Of a stretch of DNA of 64,000 bases, positions 9,143-18,596 are shown in pieces. Below the pieces are notes generated by a model. The model ran no database searches and was not told where the DNA came from. It saw nothing but the letters and a program-made list of their open reading frames with translations. A program made the position numbers and the translations under genes. How positions within the stretch are numbered: the stretch's first letter is position 1; each line of letters opens with the position of its first letter. The DNA comes from Holophagaceae bacterium (lineage in GTDB: Bacteria > Acidobacteriota > Holophagae > Holophagales > Holophagaceae): assembly GCA_016722505.1 (NCBI GenBank), contig JADKJH010000002.1, forward strand, positions 326,001-390,000, read 5' to 3'.

Positions 9143-11863
9143 CTAACGAAGCGCGTCCAGGAATGGGACTTTCTGAGGTTCGCTCACAGGTTCGTCAGGC
9201 CCGGCAACTGCGCCCCAATGTGCCGTGTCCGCTGGATCAGCCAGACGGCCAGTAAGCAGCCAGATCGCTAATTGCTTCTGCGCAGCCGCGGTGATGGCCG
9301 GGTTCGAGAAGTCGAGAAGCATGGTGTGGCTTGCGGCAGCAGTTGGTGTTCCAAACTGGAAGAAGCCCTCGGTGGGACCACTGGTGGGGCTGCTCGCAGG
9401 GGCGCTGGGGGTCTTGAGGCCGGCTGCGCCATACATGAAGGGCACCACCGGTGAGGTCGCGCCAGCGAGCATCACCTGGGTGAAGTTCGGGGCAATGTCA
9501 AAATTTGCGCTCCCAAGCACACCCCAACCCCCAAGGAAATTCCCTAATGCGTTGCCGTAGGTGTTGAGGATGGTCGCGTCGCCAATGGCTTCCTGCATAC
9601 ACACGCGGCCAGAGAAGCGGGAAGGCGCGGGTAGGCCGCTGGGAAGGGTCTTGATGGGAGACACATCCCAGGCTGGGTCAACGGAGTCCATGATGGTCTG
9701 TACCAGGAGCAGGAACTGGTCGTAATCGTGGCTTCCCGGTGGGACTCCCACAGCTTTCAGAGTGGAATTGACCTGGTATTCGAAACCAGCCTTGCCATCC
9801 CGGATGATGTAGGCCGTCTTGGCCCCAGGAGAAGAGAAAAGCCCCTGGATATTGCTTCCGCCGAGGCCATATTGATTCGAATTTCCCGCCATGAAGTAGG
9901 CCCCGATGATGCCGCCCAGACTTAGGCCCAGGAACTTTGTGGCACCGGCCGTAGCAATGGGTTTGCCCATGGCGGCCACAGTGGCCTGAAGGCTTCCGGG
10001 GGTCCCGATGGGTTCCTTGGCGACCTTCTCAAGACGCCAGAGATTGAACCCGCCTTGCTGGATGTTGGTGCGGGTATTGGGAATATCCAGCAAGCTCATG
10101 AAGTTTGCGCCCCATTCCGCTGCCTCGCGCCCGTTGGCGTTAGCACCATGGAGAGGGGCGTCGATGGCGAGAATTGCGTAGCCCGCCTTGCAAATGGTAT
10201 TGGCGGCGGTGAGGATGTCTTCCTTCCGGGAGGTGATGCCGTGCTGATAGATGAGCACCGGATATCCACCGGCAGGCGGGGCGGCTGCGGGAGCGATGTA
10301 CCAGAAAGACACATTCCTGTTCACGTGCAGGAAGCCCGTTAGGGTGTTGTTGTCAGGCCTGACACCCTGAAGCACGCCCGTGCCGGGGACCGGGGCAGCG
10401 CCGGTCGGGTAATAGCCTGGATTGTAGGCACCAGGGGTTCCCGTGATATTTCCTGATGGCGGCTTGGTGGTAATGGCGTGGGCCACAGCAGGGTCTATGT
10501 TGAGGTCGCCGCTCTCGAATGTGCCTGTGCCGATGAAACCAACATCAGCGCGGGGAACCGCGCTCGGGATCCCTGCTGAGGTGTAGATGTAATTGATGGA
10601 GCCGAGGCCCGATCCAGGAACCGTGCTGGATCCCAGGGGCGTGAAGCTAGATACGGCCTTGCTCCACTGCCGCGCGGGCGCTCCAGCAAAGGGGGTGCCT
10701 GGCGCATTATTCGCCCAGGCCCAGAGAGCGCCTTCCACCGGAATCTGCGTAGCGGCTGTGTCTGCCAGGAACCTCGTCGCCACGGTGCCTGTGGTGATGA
10801 AGCGACCCATGACCATGATTTTTTCGCGGTTGGTGATGCCTGTGGGACCCGCGCCTGATGTAGCTTTTCCGGATACATCCGCAGCGGCGCTGGAGACAAG
10901 GTCATCCATGGTTTTGCCATAGCCCGAGAGAGCGATAGTGCCACCGGGGCCCGGGACATTCGCGCTGATGGGCTCGAGCTTGCTAGCGGAAGCCTGCCCC
11001 ACCAACCTCATGGGATTGTATACATCCGTCAGATCCGCGAGGTTGGTTTCGGCAGACGTTCCACCCGGCTTCACATAACGCAGGAATCCAAAGGTGATGC
11101 TATTCCCCACCGACCCGCCCGTGGCCAGATCCTTCACACCGTCGGTTACCACATACACATAGCGGGAGCCGGGGGTCAGGGGCAGGCGGGGAACGAGCTG
11201 CACGGCAGCCCCGGCGACGCCCGATGGATTGACCAGAGGAGCCGTCTTGGGAACCGGCGTGTCCAGGTCCGGAAGCGTCCGGTCATGCCACGTGAACTGG
11301 AACTCCGCGCTGAACAGGGCGGAGACGTCCCGGAAACCCAGCTTTCCGGTTTCAGATCCATTGGCATCAGGAATGACCTGGAAGACCTTTATGGTCGACG
11401 GCGTCACAGAGGACTGAAGGATCGGAGCCTGGAAGGACAGCTTGATGGGACTGGTAAGGCCTGAAACGGCATTGAGCCCACCCACCTCAGTGAGGTTGAG
11501 GAAAGCCAGGGAATCCTTGGGAGAGGGCTTGGGCACCCCGTTCACATAGGAAGTGGGGGGGACACCGGGGAAGACGTACACCTTGGATGCGTCAGGATTG
11601 AGCGGATCCGCAGGCGGCGCGTAGGAGATGCCAGTCACGGTGGCGGTGGCCAGGATGTTGGGCAGAGGAATGACGCCAACAGCCGGATCGAACAGCGCGT
11701 AGTTCTGGCTAGTGGTGGATTTGGGATCCGTGTCATAAGGCGCCGGACCCTGCACATTCAGATTGGAGCTGCACCCCACAAGCAGGAGCGCAAGCGCGCC
11801 AAACAGGGTGGTGCGGGACCGGAGCACCAATGGGGAAATCATGTTTTCGGGCCGCTGCGACAT
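9143..11863 (-). CDS. Large lipase-like alpha/beta-hydrolase lipoprotein
   Basis: A predicted surface or periplasmic lipoprotein of about 906 residues. The signal peptide ends in the lipobox LLVGC, followed by SS. The N-terminal half, with Ig-like and proline/glycine-rich segments, resembles the N-terminal domain of Pla-1/cef-type extracellular lipases. The C-terminal half has the alpha/beta-hydrolase signs: an oxyanion HG in YQHGITSRKED, IDAPLHG, and the nucleophile elbow GLSLGG. A His in ASHTMLLDF near the end is a candidate for the triad. The ATG at 11863 is chosen because a GTGAGG ribosome site lies 5 bases before it; a GTG lies two codons upstream. A strong terminator follows the gene, which appears monocistronic. 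The substrate (lipid or polyester) is not settled by sequence. Confidence 0.75.
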   Translation of the reverse strand: MSQRPENMISPLVLRSRTTLFGALALLLVGCSSNLNVQGPAPYDTDPKSTTSQNYALFDPAVGVIPLPNILATATVTGISYAPPADPLNPDASKVYVFPGVPPTSYVNGVPKPSPKDSLAFLNLTEVGGLNAVSGLTSPIKLSFQAPILQSSVTPSTIKVFQVIPDANGSETGKLGFRDVSALFSAEFQFTWHDRTLPDLDTPVPKTAPLVNPSGVAGAAVQLVPRLPLTPGSRYVYVVTDGVKDLATGGSVGNSITFGFLRYVKPGGTSAETNLADLTDVYNPMRLVGQASASKLEPISANVPGPGGTIALSGYGKTMDDLVSSAAADVSGKATSGAGPTGITNREKIMVMGRFITTGTVATRFLADTAATQIPVEGALWAWANNAPGTPFAGAPARQWSKAVSSFTPLGSSTVPGSGLGSINYIYTSAGIPSAVPRADVGFIGTGTFESGDLNIDPAVAHAITTKPPSGNITGTPGAYNPGYYPTGAAPVPGTGVLQGVRPDNNTLTGFLHVNRNVSFWYIAPAAAPPAGGYPVLIYQHGITSRKEDILTAANTICKAGYAILAIDAPLHGANANGREAAEWGANFMSLLDIPNTRTNIQQGGFNLWRLEKVAKEPIGTPGSLQATVAAMGKPIATAGATKFLGLSLGGIIGAYFMAGNSNQYGLGGSNIQGLFSSPGAKTAYIIRDGKAGFEYQVNSTLKAVGVPPGSHDYDQFLLLVQTIMDSVDPAWDVSPIKTLPSGLPAPSRFSGRVCMQEAIGDATILNTYGNALGNFLGGWGVLGSANFDIAPNFTQVMLAGATSPVVPFMYGAAGLKTPSAPASSPTSGPTEGFFQFGTPTAAASHTMLLDFSNPAITAAAQKQLAIWLLTGRLADPADTAHWGAVAGPDEPVSEPQKVPFLDALR

Positions 11864-11959
11864 AGGCACCTCACGCTGGATGGAAGGGGGTTGGATGCAA
11901 CTCTAGGACTTGGAAAGGCAGAGTGGAAGCGGAATCTTCTGGGATCCAATCCAAAAAAT

Positions 11960-13132
11960 TTATTCGGAAACCGCAAAGACGACTTTTTCATTGCGGAAGC
12001 GATCCTTGGTCAGGAGTTTGATGACCGCGCTCATTTTGTCGTCGCTCAAAGTGAGTTTGTAATGCTCGTCTTTTACCAGGGACCCCGGCACGACACTGAC
12101 CTTTCCGATCTTCTTCAGGCCCAGCTCGCTGGCGCTGATGTTGATGGTGTCGGCCGAGCGGAGATCCAGGGACTTGTCGAATACGTCGTCACGCCAGTTC
12201 TTGCCTGCACGATCCTTGGCGAATACCGGGACGATGATGACACCCTGCTCCACCAATTTCTTGCTGCTGCCCACCACGTAGTGCAGGGAATTGAGAAGCG
12301 CTTTCTGCTTTTCGCTGGTCGTGGTGAGTTCGGCTACGGCAGTCTGAAGCTTGGTCTTCTCATCAGTGAGGCCAGTGATATCAGACTCCAATTGCTTCTT
12401 GCGGGTGGCCAGGTCATCTACTTCTTCCTGGAGCTTTTCACCTTGGGCCACGGCTGTGTCGCGTTCGTTCTCGATCTTCTCCCGCTCCTGGCGCTGCAGA
12501 TCGCTTGGGCTGATCTTGGCCTTGCCCTGGTTCACCCAGGTGCCATACACGCCATTGGCATAAAAGTGATAGACCTCGAAACCAGGAGCCATCTTCTCCA
12601 TGAGATTGACGCGGCTCACCAAGGAGCGGGCCTGTTCAAGCGGCACACCCTTCTTTTTCAGGAAGCGGAGCGCCATACCGTAATGGCTGTCGTTGGGACC
12701 GGCCATATCGGGCTTGGGCAGCACCGCGCGTAGCTTGGCGACCTTGTCGTTCAGTTCCCTGATTTCCTTATCCTTGTTCAGGACTTCCTGCAAGAGCGCT
12801 TGGTAGGAGCTGTTCTTCTCGGATTTGATGCGCTCTTCAAGCGCTTTTTTTTGTTCATCAGTCAGCTGCATCGTCTCGGCGCTGGGCTTGATATCCACAC
12901 CACCGGCCTGGGCATTGATGGCTTTGAGCTTTTCCTCCTGGGTGCCCGTGGCCTGTTGCTGCTGCTGGCTCAGTTTGTCCAACTGGGCAGCCTTTTCCTC
13001 CAGGTTTTTGATCTCCTTGTCCTCGGATTTCTGTTTGAACTTGTCGCAGCCTGGAGCCATCACCAGCAGCGTAACGGCTGCAGTGGCGGCGAAGGGTGAC
13101 AGTACTGCGCTACGGAATCGGGACTGCATCAT
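11960..13132 (-). CDS. Coiled-coil lipoprotein of unknown function, paralogue A
   Basis: About 390 residues. A signal peptide with a lipobox-like end (VMAPGC) is followed by a long Gln/Glu/Lys-rich helical region, a globular middle part (HYGMALRFLKKKG ... EVYHFYANGVYGTWV), a second coiled coil, and a conserved C-terminal domain (LHYVVG ... GVIIVPVFAKD ... IGKVSVVPGSLVKDEHY). The gene at 55226-56365 encodes a protein with the same order of parts and clear similarity throughout, so the two are paralogues. The ATG at 13132 is preceded by ACGGAG at 6 bases. The family is not recognised; an envelope or periplasmic structural role is inferred from the lipid anchor and coils. It is divergent from metK. 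Confidence 0.7.
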   Translation of the reverse strand: MMQSRFRSAVLSPFAATAAVTLLVMAPGCDKFKQKSEDKEIKNLEEKAAQLDKLSQQQQQATGTQEEKLKAINAQAGGVDIKPSAETMQLTDEQKKALEERIKSEKNSSYQALLQEVLNKDKEIRELNDKVAKLRAVLPKPDMAGPNDSHYGMALRFLKKKGVPLEQARSLVSRVNLMEKMAPGFEVYHFYANGVYGTWVNQGKAKISPSDLQRQEREKIENERDTAVAQGEKLQEEVDDLATRKKQLESDITGLTDEKTKLQTAVAELTTTSEKQKALLNSLHYVVGSSKKLVEQGVIIVPVFAKDRAGKNWRDDVFDKSLDLRSADTINISASELGLKKIGKVSVVPGSLVKDEHYKLTLSDDKMSAVIKLLTKDRFRNEKVVFAVSE

Positions 13133-13282
13133 GGCGTGCTCCGTAAAGAGGAAGTGGGCTCTTCTGGTGGTGGCTTTAGGTGAACTTAAGATAGCCCTCT
13201 GCCCGATGCATGACAAGCGTGAGCAATGTTAAGATAGTGGGCTCCGTGGCCCCGAACCGCCACCGGGATGGGGAGTCAGCGC

Positions 13283-14425
13283 ATGGCCACGGCAGGCAAA
13301 CACTTTTTCACATCCGAAAGCGTCACCGAAGGGCATCCCGATAAGATGGCGGACCAGATATCGGATTCGGTTCTGGACGCCGCGCTTCAGGAAGACCCAA
13401 AAAGCCGTGTGGCCTGCGAAACCCTTTTGACCACGGGCCTGGTGGTGGTGGCGGGAGAGATGACCACTGAGGCATATATCCCCGTAGCCAAGCTGGTGCG
13501 CACGGTGGTAAAGGAAATTGGCTACGACCACAGCACGAAGGGTTTCGACGCAGATACCTGCGCAGTGGTCGTGACCCTCGACCAGCAAAGTCCCGATATC
13601 GCCATGGGCGTGGACACCGGCGGCGCTGGCGACCAGGGCTTGATGTTCGGCTATGCCACCCGCGAAACGCCCGAACTGATGCCCGCGGCCCTGCAATATG
13701 CCCACAGCCTTACACGACGTCTGGCCGAAGTCCGCAAAGAAGAATCCCTGCCTTGGCTGCGCCCGGACGGCAAGAGCCAGGTCACCGTGGAATACGATGG
13801 CAATAAAGTGCAGCGCATTGAAGCCGTGGTGATCTCAACCCAGCATGATGAAGCCGTCTCCAACGCCACCATCCATGCGGAAATCGAAAAGCTGGTCATC
13901 CGGTATGCCCTTCCAGAAGAGCTGATTGATGCCAACACCAAGTTCTTCATCAATCCCACCGGCCGTTTCGTCATCGGCGGCCCCATGGGTGATTGCGGCC
14001 TGACGGGCCGGAAAATCATCGTGGACACCTACGGCGGGGCGGGCCACCACGGCGGCGGCGCTTTCAGCGGCAAGGATCCCAGCAAAGTGGACCGCAGCGC
14101 CGCCTATATGGGCCGCTACATCGCCAAGAACATCGTGGCCGCGGGCCTCGCCGACAAGGCCGAAATCCAGCTGGCCTACGCCATCGGTGTGGCTGAGCCT
14201 GTGAGCATCCACGTGGATACCTTCGGCACCGGCCACGTCTCCGATGGAGCCATCGTCAAGGCCGTTCGGGAAGTCTTCAATTGCACACCCAAAGCCATGA
14301 TCGAGGCCCTGGACTTGCGCAAGCCCATCTACCGCTCCACCGCCGCCTACGGCCACTTTGGCCGTCCTGAATTCAACTGGGAGCGGACGGATAAGATTGA
14401 AGCCCTGAAGGCCGCAGCGAAGTAG
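13283..14425 (+). CDS. metK: S-adenosylmethionine synthetase
   Basis: It makes S-adenosylmethionine from ATP and methionine in the cytosol. The 380 residues match the family length. Signature blocks are present: SESVTEGHPDKMADQISD near the N terminus, the hexapeptide GAGDQG, and the P-loop-like GGGAFSGKDPSKVDRS near residue 255. Cofactor-binding segments such as PTGRFVIGGP are intact. The ATG at 13283 is preferred over one at 13268 because a GGGAG ribosome site lies 8 bases before it and the protein then begins as its relatives do. The gene is monocistronic and divergent from a lipoprotein gene. The intergenic space holds two copies of TTAAGATAG (13186 and 13229) but no visible SAM riboswitch. 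Confidence 0.97.
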   Translation: MATAGKHFFTSESVTEGHPDKMADQISDSVLDAALQEDPKSRVACETLLTTGLVVVAGEMTTEAYIPVAKLVRTVVKEIGYDHSTKGFDADTCAVVVTLDQQSPDIAMGVDTGGAGDQGLMFGYATRETPELMPAALQYAHSLTRRLAEVRKEESLPWLRPDGKSQVTVEYDGNKVQRIEAVVISTQHDEAVSNATIHAEIEKLVIRYALPEELIDANTKFFINPTGRFVIGGPMGDCGLTGRKIIVDTYGGAGHHGGGAFSGKDPSKVDRSAAYMGRYIAKNIVAAGLADKAEIQLAYAIGVAEPVSIHVDTFGTGHVSDGAIVKAVREVFNCTPKAMIEALDLRKPIYRSTAAYGHFGRPEFNWERTDKIEALKAAAK

Positions 14426-14462
14426 GGCGGTAGCTGGCGGAGTCCAAAACCCAAATTCAAGT

Positions 14463-14542
14463 GGCCACGAAGCCGCACGTAAGGTCGCGGATAGAAACCA
14501 AGTTGTTATGTTCGTGCCACTAGGTGCCCGTTCGTGGCTACG
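14463..14542. repeat. Imperfect inverted GCCACGAA repeat
   Basis: GGCCACGAAGCCGCACGT on the left faces GTTCGTGCC...CGTTCGTGGCTACG on the right. It lies between the convergent metK and GH3 genes and belongs to the CCACGAAG-type repeats seen at 8894 and 35398. Confidence 0.45.
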
Positions 14543-14563
14543 CCCGCCGGACGGCATTCGCTT

Positions 14564-15577
14564 TCAGCCATCAAACCCATCGCTGGCGATCCGCACCCGT
14601 TCCACCCATGCCTTCCAGGCCACCTGATCCAATGGCCCGGGCTGAGGCCGAAGCAGGTTCTTCCGCATGGACCGGCTTCGCGCCACAGCACGTTGCCGAA
14701 GCGTCTCCGGTTGTCTTGCCAAGGCATCCGCGCAAGCTCTGACGCCTTGCTCGGACTGGCAGACGAGAAGCCATTCATGCCCGGCTTCGAGGCAAAGCCG
14801 CACACGGTCCTCCCAACTCCAATCCGTGCATCCACCCATTTCCAGATCATCAGGAAGAAATCTTCCCCGGACACCCCAAGGATTCTCCGCCACGGAACCC
14901 CGGTGCATGGAGGCTGGCAACGAGCTTGTGGCGGGCGTTTTAAGATGGGCCACCATGACCAGGCGGTCCTCATTCGAGAGCGCCGAGAAAGGCACAGCGT
15001 TCCGCCGGATCGCCACCTCGTCATCCAGCTCGGGCAGCGCTTGGTGGCTGTCCACCTTGGTTCCCCCTAGTCCGGGAAAATGTTTCAGGCAGCCGCGGAC
15101 ACCGGTACTTTCAAGACCATGCAAAAAAGCGCCAGCGGCGCTGGCGACGCTGGCGGGATCGCTGCTGGCGGCTCGATTTCCGATTCCTGTGCCTTCGATA
15201 CCCGTCCACAAATCAGCCACGGGCGCGAAATCCACATTGAATCCGAGTAGGCCCAGCCCTGTCCCCCAAAGGCGCCCCCAGGCTTCACACGCACCGCCGC
15301 CACCGCGCTCCCAAACTGCCCGGAAGCTGGGCGTGCCACCCACCCATGGCTTCAACCGCGAGACGGCGCCACCCTCTTGATCAAGCGCCACGGCCAACGG
15401 CAGATTTGCTCCCCAACGGGATTGCAAACCATCCAGCAGGGCTTTCAAGCGAGCCGGGCCACGCTCGGGATCAGGATCGAGATTGCGTCCAAACGGAATA
15501 ATTCCACCGGGCGCGAGGTCCAGCGGGACGGCCTCCGCATCAAGCCCATCGAATCCGATCCAAAGTGCCTGATTCAA
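14564..15577 (-). CDS. Glycoside hydrolase family 3 protein, NagZ-like
   Basis: A 337-residue single-domain GH3 protein. NagZ enzymes remove N-acetylglucosamine from muropeptides during cell-wall recycling. The segment KHFPGLGGTKVDSH keeps the Asp-Ser-His acid/base dyad, although the His usual in KHFPGHG is Leu here. LPDDLEMGG supplies the candidate nucleophile Asp. DQEGG and the NVDFAPVAD block are also typical. It starts at TTG, overlapping the upstream regulator stop by 4 bases (TTGA), so it is translated from the same leftward operon as two response regulators and a VanY-type peptidase. No signal peptide is visible, consistent with a cytoplasmic enzyme. Substrate assignment is by family only. 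Confidence 0.75.
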   Translation of the reverse strand: MNQALWIGFDGLDAEAVPLDLAPGGIIPFGRNLDPDPERGPARLKALLDGLQSRWGANLPLAVALDQEGGAVSRLKPWVGGTPSFRAVWERGGGGACEAWGRLWGTGLGLLGFNVDFAPVADLWTGIEGTGIGNRAASSDPASVASAAGAFLHGLESTGVRGCLKHFPGLGGTKVDSHQALPELDDEVAIRRNAVPFSALSNEDRLVMVAHLKTPATSSLPASMHRGSVAENPWGVRGRFLPDDLEMGGCTDWSWEDRVRLCLEAGHEWLLVCQSEQGVRACADALARQPETLRQRAVARSRSMRKNLLRPQPGPLDQVAWKAWVERVRIASDGFDG

Positions 15578-16482
15578 GCCAGCCCCGCCTGACCCGAGAG
15601 ACGCCTGGCAAGCGCCAGCGCGCGGTGGAGTCCTAGGAGAGCGGATTCCATCTGGCGTTTCCAGAGCAGGAAGCTGCGGTCGGAAGGATAGAAGGATGAT
15701 CGCCCATCAAACCCCAGAATCAGCATTGCCAGCGGAGTATCCCCATGGCGCAGAGGCACTATGAACCCGTCACTGTAGCCCATTTCAACTTTGCATTCCT
15801 GGGCTTCGTGAACGGCGCCAAGGTCGCCCCATTTGGCTATCCCGGGCCAGTCCTTTTCGCCAGCCTTCACCAGATAGGACCAGGAGTCCGCGTTGGCATC
15901 CGGCACCAGCAAAGCCCAGCCATCAGGATTGAACCGCGTCCTCAAATGATCCAGGAAAGGCTTCACCAGCGGTTCCAATTCGACCTCATTCTGCGCTGCG
16001 AGCAGCAGCGCATTGAGGCGAAGCACTTCTTCATGGAACGCGTGCAATTCCCAAGTGCGGGTCATCACCCGGCTTTCGAGATCGGCTTGGTAATTCTCCA
16101 CTTTCTTCATAAGCCGGGCATGGTCCAGGGCCCGGTCGATTACCACCTGCAGTTCAAGGGTCTGAAAAGGTTTCTTGATGAAGTCATAGGCGCCTTTCTT
16201 CAAGGCGTCGATCGCCGCATCCATGGTCGCGAATCCCGTGATGATCACGCAAAGGGATGAGGGATCCTTCTCGCGGATGGAGCTAAGCAATTCCAGGCCT
16301 GAGATCCCTGGCATTTTCAAATCCGTGAGGATCACCGGGTAGTGCTTTTTCGCCACCATGGCCAAGGCCGCTTCGCCGCTTTCAGCCTCTTCGACGATAT
16401 AACCGTTCTTGGCGAGCGCTTCGCGCAGCGTGCTCCGAACTATTCCTTCATCGTCCACGAGAAGAATGGGCTCAGGGATCAT
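15574..16482 (-). CDS. Response regulator with receiver and GAF-like output domain
   Basis: The receiver covers about residues 4-120, with the acidic pair in LLVDDE, the phospho-accepting Asp in ILTDLKMPG (about 53) and Lys in IKKPF. A short coiled coil (about 125-155) follows, then about 140 residues resembling a GAF-type sensory fold with no DNA-binding motif. It could therefore act by protein contact, tuning the HD-GYP regulator encoded just upstream. Its ATG has a GGGAGG site and overlaps the HD-GYP stop codon by 4 bases, and its own stop overlaps the GH3 start. The three genes are thus translationally coupled. Confidence 0.8.
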   Translation of the reverse strand: MIPEPILLVDDEGIVRSTLREALAKNGYIVEEAESGEAALAMVAKKHYPVILTDLKMPGISGLELLSSIREKDPSSLCVIITGFATMDAAIDALKKGAYDFIKKPFQTLELQVVIDRALDHARLMKKVENYQADLESRVMTRTWELHAFHEEVLRLNALLLAAQNEVELEPLVKPFLDHLRTRFNPDGWALLVPDANADSWSYLVKAGEKDWPGIAKWGDLGAVHEAQECKVEMGYSDGFIVPLRHGDTPLAMLILGFDGRSSFYPSDRSFLLWKRQMESALLGLHRALALARRLSGQAGLA

Positions 16483-17909
16483 GGGGCCTCCCGGGATTTC
16501 GAGGTGGTGACTTCATAAACGCGGGCTTCGAGGAAAATGTCTAGCAGATTCCTGTCCAAGAGGCCACAACGGGCCTCGTCATTCAGGATATCCAGGCTCT
16601 CCTCCACACCCAGAGCCCGTTTGTATGGCCGGTCCCTGGCCACCAGCGCATCAAAGACATCGGAAATCGCCATAATCTTGCTTTGGACGGGAATTTCACC
16701 GGATGTGATGCCCCTGGGATAGCCCTGGCCATTGAGCCTCTCGTGGTGGGCGTAGGCAATGTCGGGGACGTTCGCCAACTCGCCGGTCCATGGAATCCGG
16801 CTCAGGAAGCGGAAGGAGTGGCTCACATGGGACCTTACTTCCTCCCGCTCGCTGGGTGTCAGGCTACCCTTCCGCACCCGGAGGCATTCCATGTCGCCGG
16901 GTTCCATCAGGGGCAACGTTTTGCCGCTCCAGTGCTTGAACTCCAGGTTCTCCAGCGCCACCAATTCGTTCAATTCCGATTGGAGCAGGTGCTGGGGTTC
17001 ATTGCATCGAAGCAGCCTTTCCACCAGGGCCCTTGATTCCCTGCGCCTGGCATCCATCAGCTCTTTCAACCGGGCAGGATCGAAATCCGAGCCGCTCTCC
17101 CAAGCTTGTTCGAAAAGTTCCAACGACCCTTCAAGATCCCTTTGATGGAGCCGTTGCAACAGATGGTCAAGCCGTTCAGGTTTGAGCTTTTTGGCCTTCA
17201 GCAAGAGGTGCTCGGGCACGCCGACTTTACCGAAATCATGCAGCAAGCTCGCATAGCGGATTTCGCGCAACTGCGGATCGGTGAAATATGTGGAGCCATA
17301 GTGGCCCCCTTCGGTGCGGTTCACTGCTTCCGAAAGAGAGACCGTGAGTTCAGCCACCCGCTGGGAGTGGCCGGAAGTGCTGGGATCCCGGGACTCGATG
17401 GCGGTGACGGAGGCTGCTACGAAACTCTCGAAAAGATGTTCGATATCCTCTTTCAACTTCATGGTTTCGCCTGTGCGCTCGGCGACCATTTCTTCAAGCT
17501 GGGCCTGATACGACTCGTTTTCCCGCAAGGTCCCATAGTGGCTCAAAGCGCGTTTGAGACTGGCTTTGATCTCCACCAGCGTGAAGGGTTTCAGAATGAA
17601 ATCGTAAGCGCCTTCCTTCAGCGCCTGGATGGCCACCTCGGTGGTCGCGTTGCCGGTCATGACGATGCAAAAGGCGCGTCGGTCCGTGGTCCGGATGGTG
17701 CGGATCAAGTCCAGGCCCGACAGGTTGCCCGGCAGGTTCAAATCCGTGAGGATCACCGGATAGTGCTTTTCCTCCGCCATAGTTAGAGCCGTTTCGGCGT
17801 CGGGAGCGCTCTCCACGTGGATGACATCCGTGCGCAAAGCCTCGACCAGCAATTCGCGAAAGCCCTGTTCGTCGTCAACGATAAGGATGGAATGGTGGCT
17901 CAAGTGCAT
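16479..17909 (-). CDS. Response regulator with HD-GYP phosphodiesterase domain carrying an insertion
   Basis: A receiver (about residues 5-125; Asp in ILTDLNLPG, Lys in LKPF) is joined by a coil to an HD-GYP-type domain, which in active members hydrolyses cyclic di-GMP. Metal-ligand motifs are present: SGHSQRVA, LLHDFGKVG, VSHSFRF, AHHERLNGQGYP and DVFDAL. Between HDFGK and the downstream His motif there is a charged segment some 80 residues longer than in typical HD-GYP domains, so the core is split. The hallmark GYP triplet is intact. The ATG at 17909 is used; another in-frame ATG at 17954 lies 7 bases after the VanY stop. It is the second gene of a VanY, HD-GYP, receiver-GAF, GH3 operon. 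Confidence 0.82.
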   Translation of the reverse strand: MHLSHHSILIVDDEQGFRELLVEALRTDVIHVESAPDAETALTMAEEKHYPVILTDLNLPGNLSGLDLIRTIRTTDRRAFCIVMTGNATTEVAIQALKEGAYDFILKPFTLVEIKASLKRALSHYGTLRENESYQAQLEEMVAERTGETMKLKEDIEHLFESFVAASVTAIESRDPSTSGHSQRVAELTVSLSEAVNRTEGGHYGSTYFTDPQLREIRYASLLHDFGKVGVPEHLLLKAKKLKPERLDHLLQRLHQRDLEGSLELFEQAWESGSDFDPARLKELMDARRRESRALVERLLRCNEPQHLLQSELNELVALENLEFKHWSGKTLPLMEPGDMECLRVRKGSLTPSEREEVRSHVSHSFRFLSRIPWTGELANVPDIAYAHHERLNGQGYPRGITSGEIPVQSKIMAISDVFDALVARDRPYKRALGVEESLDILNDEARCGLLDRNLLDIFLEARVYEVTTSKSREAP

Positions 17910-17961
17910 TGCCTCGGGATACTGTGGAAGCCGTTTGGCCGCAGGGCGGACCATGGGTCAT

Positions 17962-18570
17962 TCATTGCGCAGGTGGAACTCCATCTTGAGCGACCCGGCC
18001 CGGCCTCGCCATCGCAAAGATGGCCCGGCTCTCATCGTCTCCGACAAAGCGCCAATGCCAGGGTTCAAACGCGACCCTCAGACCACTGTTTTGTCCGAAT
18101 GAAAGCTCGAACCCGAATCCCTTTGCATGGCTTTTCAGCCAGGCATAGGCTTCGGTTTTCGAAAAGCTGGATGGAGTGAAATTTGTCTTGGGCCTTTTGG
18201 GGTCCGCGAAATCCACCGCCAATCCCGTATGGTGCTCACTGAATCCCGGGGGGGCGGTCCACCATGCATAGGAGCGCAAGGAGATGCCCTTTTTCTTGGC
18301 GCCTGATTCAAACGCTGCACGCTGCATTTCAATGGATCGGAAGCCAGCCGCGACCTTGAGGGGGACGCCATCCCGTTCGGCTGCCTGCAGCAATCGGATG
18401 AGCTGCTCCAACACATTCTTCCGCACCTGGATTCCCGAGTCCAAAGCAACCAGCGCTTGCTGGGGTGCTTCGGCATAGGCCAAGTGCCCCCTAGGCGTGG
18501 CCCGAACCCCGCGTGGCGGGTTCAGTCCTGGCTCAACAAGCGCTGGAAGGATTGGAAGCATGAGAAGCAT
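17962..18570 (-). CDS. D-alanyl-D-alanine carboxypeptidase, VanY/M15B type
   Basis: A 202-residue protein with a short hydrophobic N terminus that can serve as a signal peptide, so it is likely periplasmic. The zinc peptidase motif SEHHTGLAVDFAD matches the SxHxxGxAxD signature of M15B peptidases, and the downstream EPWHWRFVG supplies the third zinc ligand region (WHxR-type). Such enzymes trim the terminal D-Ala from peptidoglycan stem peptides. It lies 26 bases after clpB and directly before two response regulators and a GH3 protein, all on the same strand, which links the group to cell-wall turnover. Confidence 0.85.
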   Translation of the reverse strand: MLLMLPILPALVEPGLNPPRGVRATPRGHLAYAEAPQQALVALDSGIQVRKNVLEQLIRLLQAAERDGVPLKVAAGFRSIEMQRAAFESGAKKKGISLRSYAWWTAPPGFSEHHTGLAVDFADPKRPKTNFTPSSFSKTEAYAWLKSHAKGFGFELSFGQNSGLRVAFEPWHWRFVGDDESRAIFAMARPGRVAQDGVPPAQ

Positions 18571-18596
18571 GGGATAGAAATGATGATGCGCTAAAT

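Noticed and set aside
13217..13282. SAM riboswitch before metK
   Set aside because: The space between the divergent starts is too short and shows no SAM riboswitch-like stem set. Only two TTAAGATAG repeats are visible.
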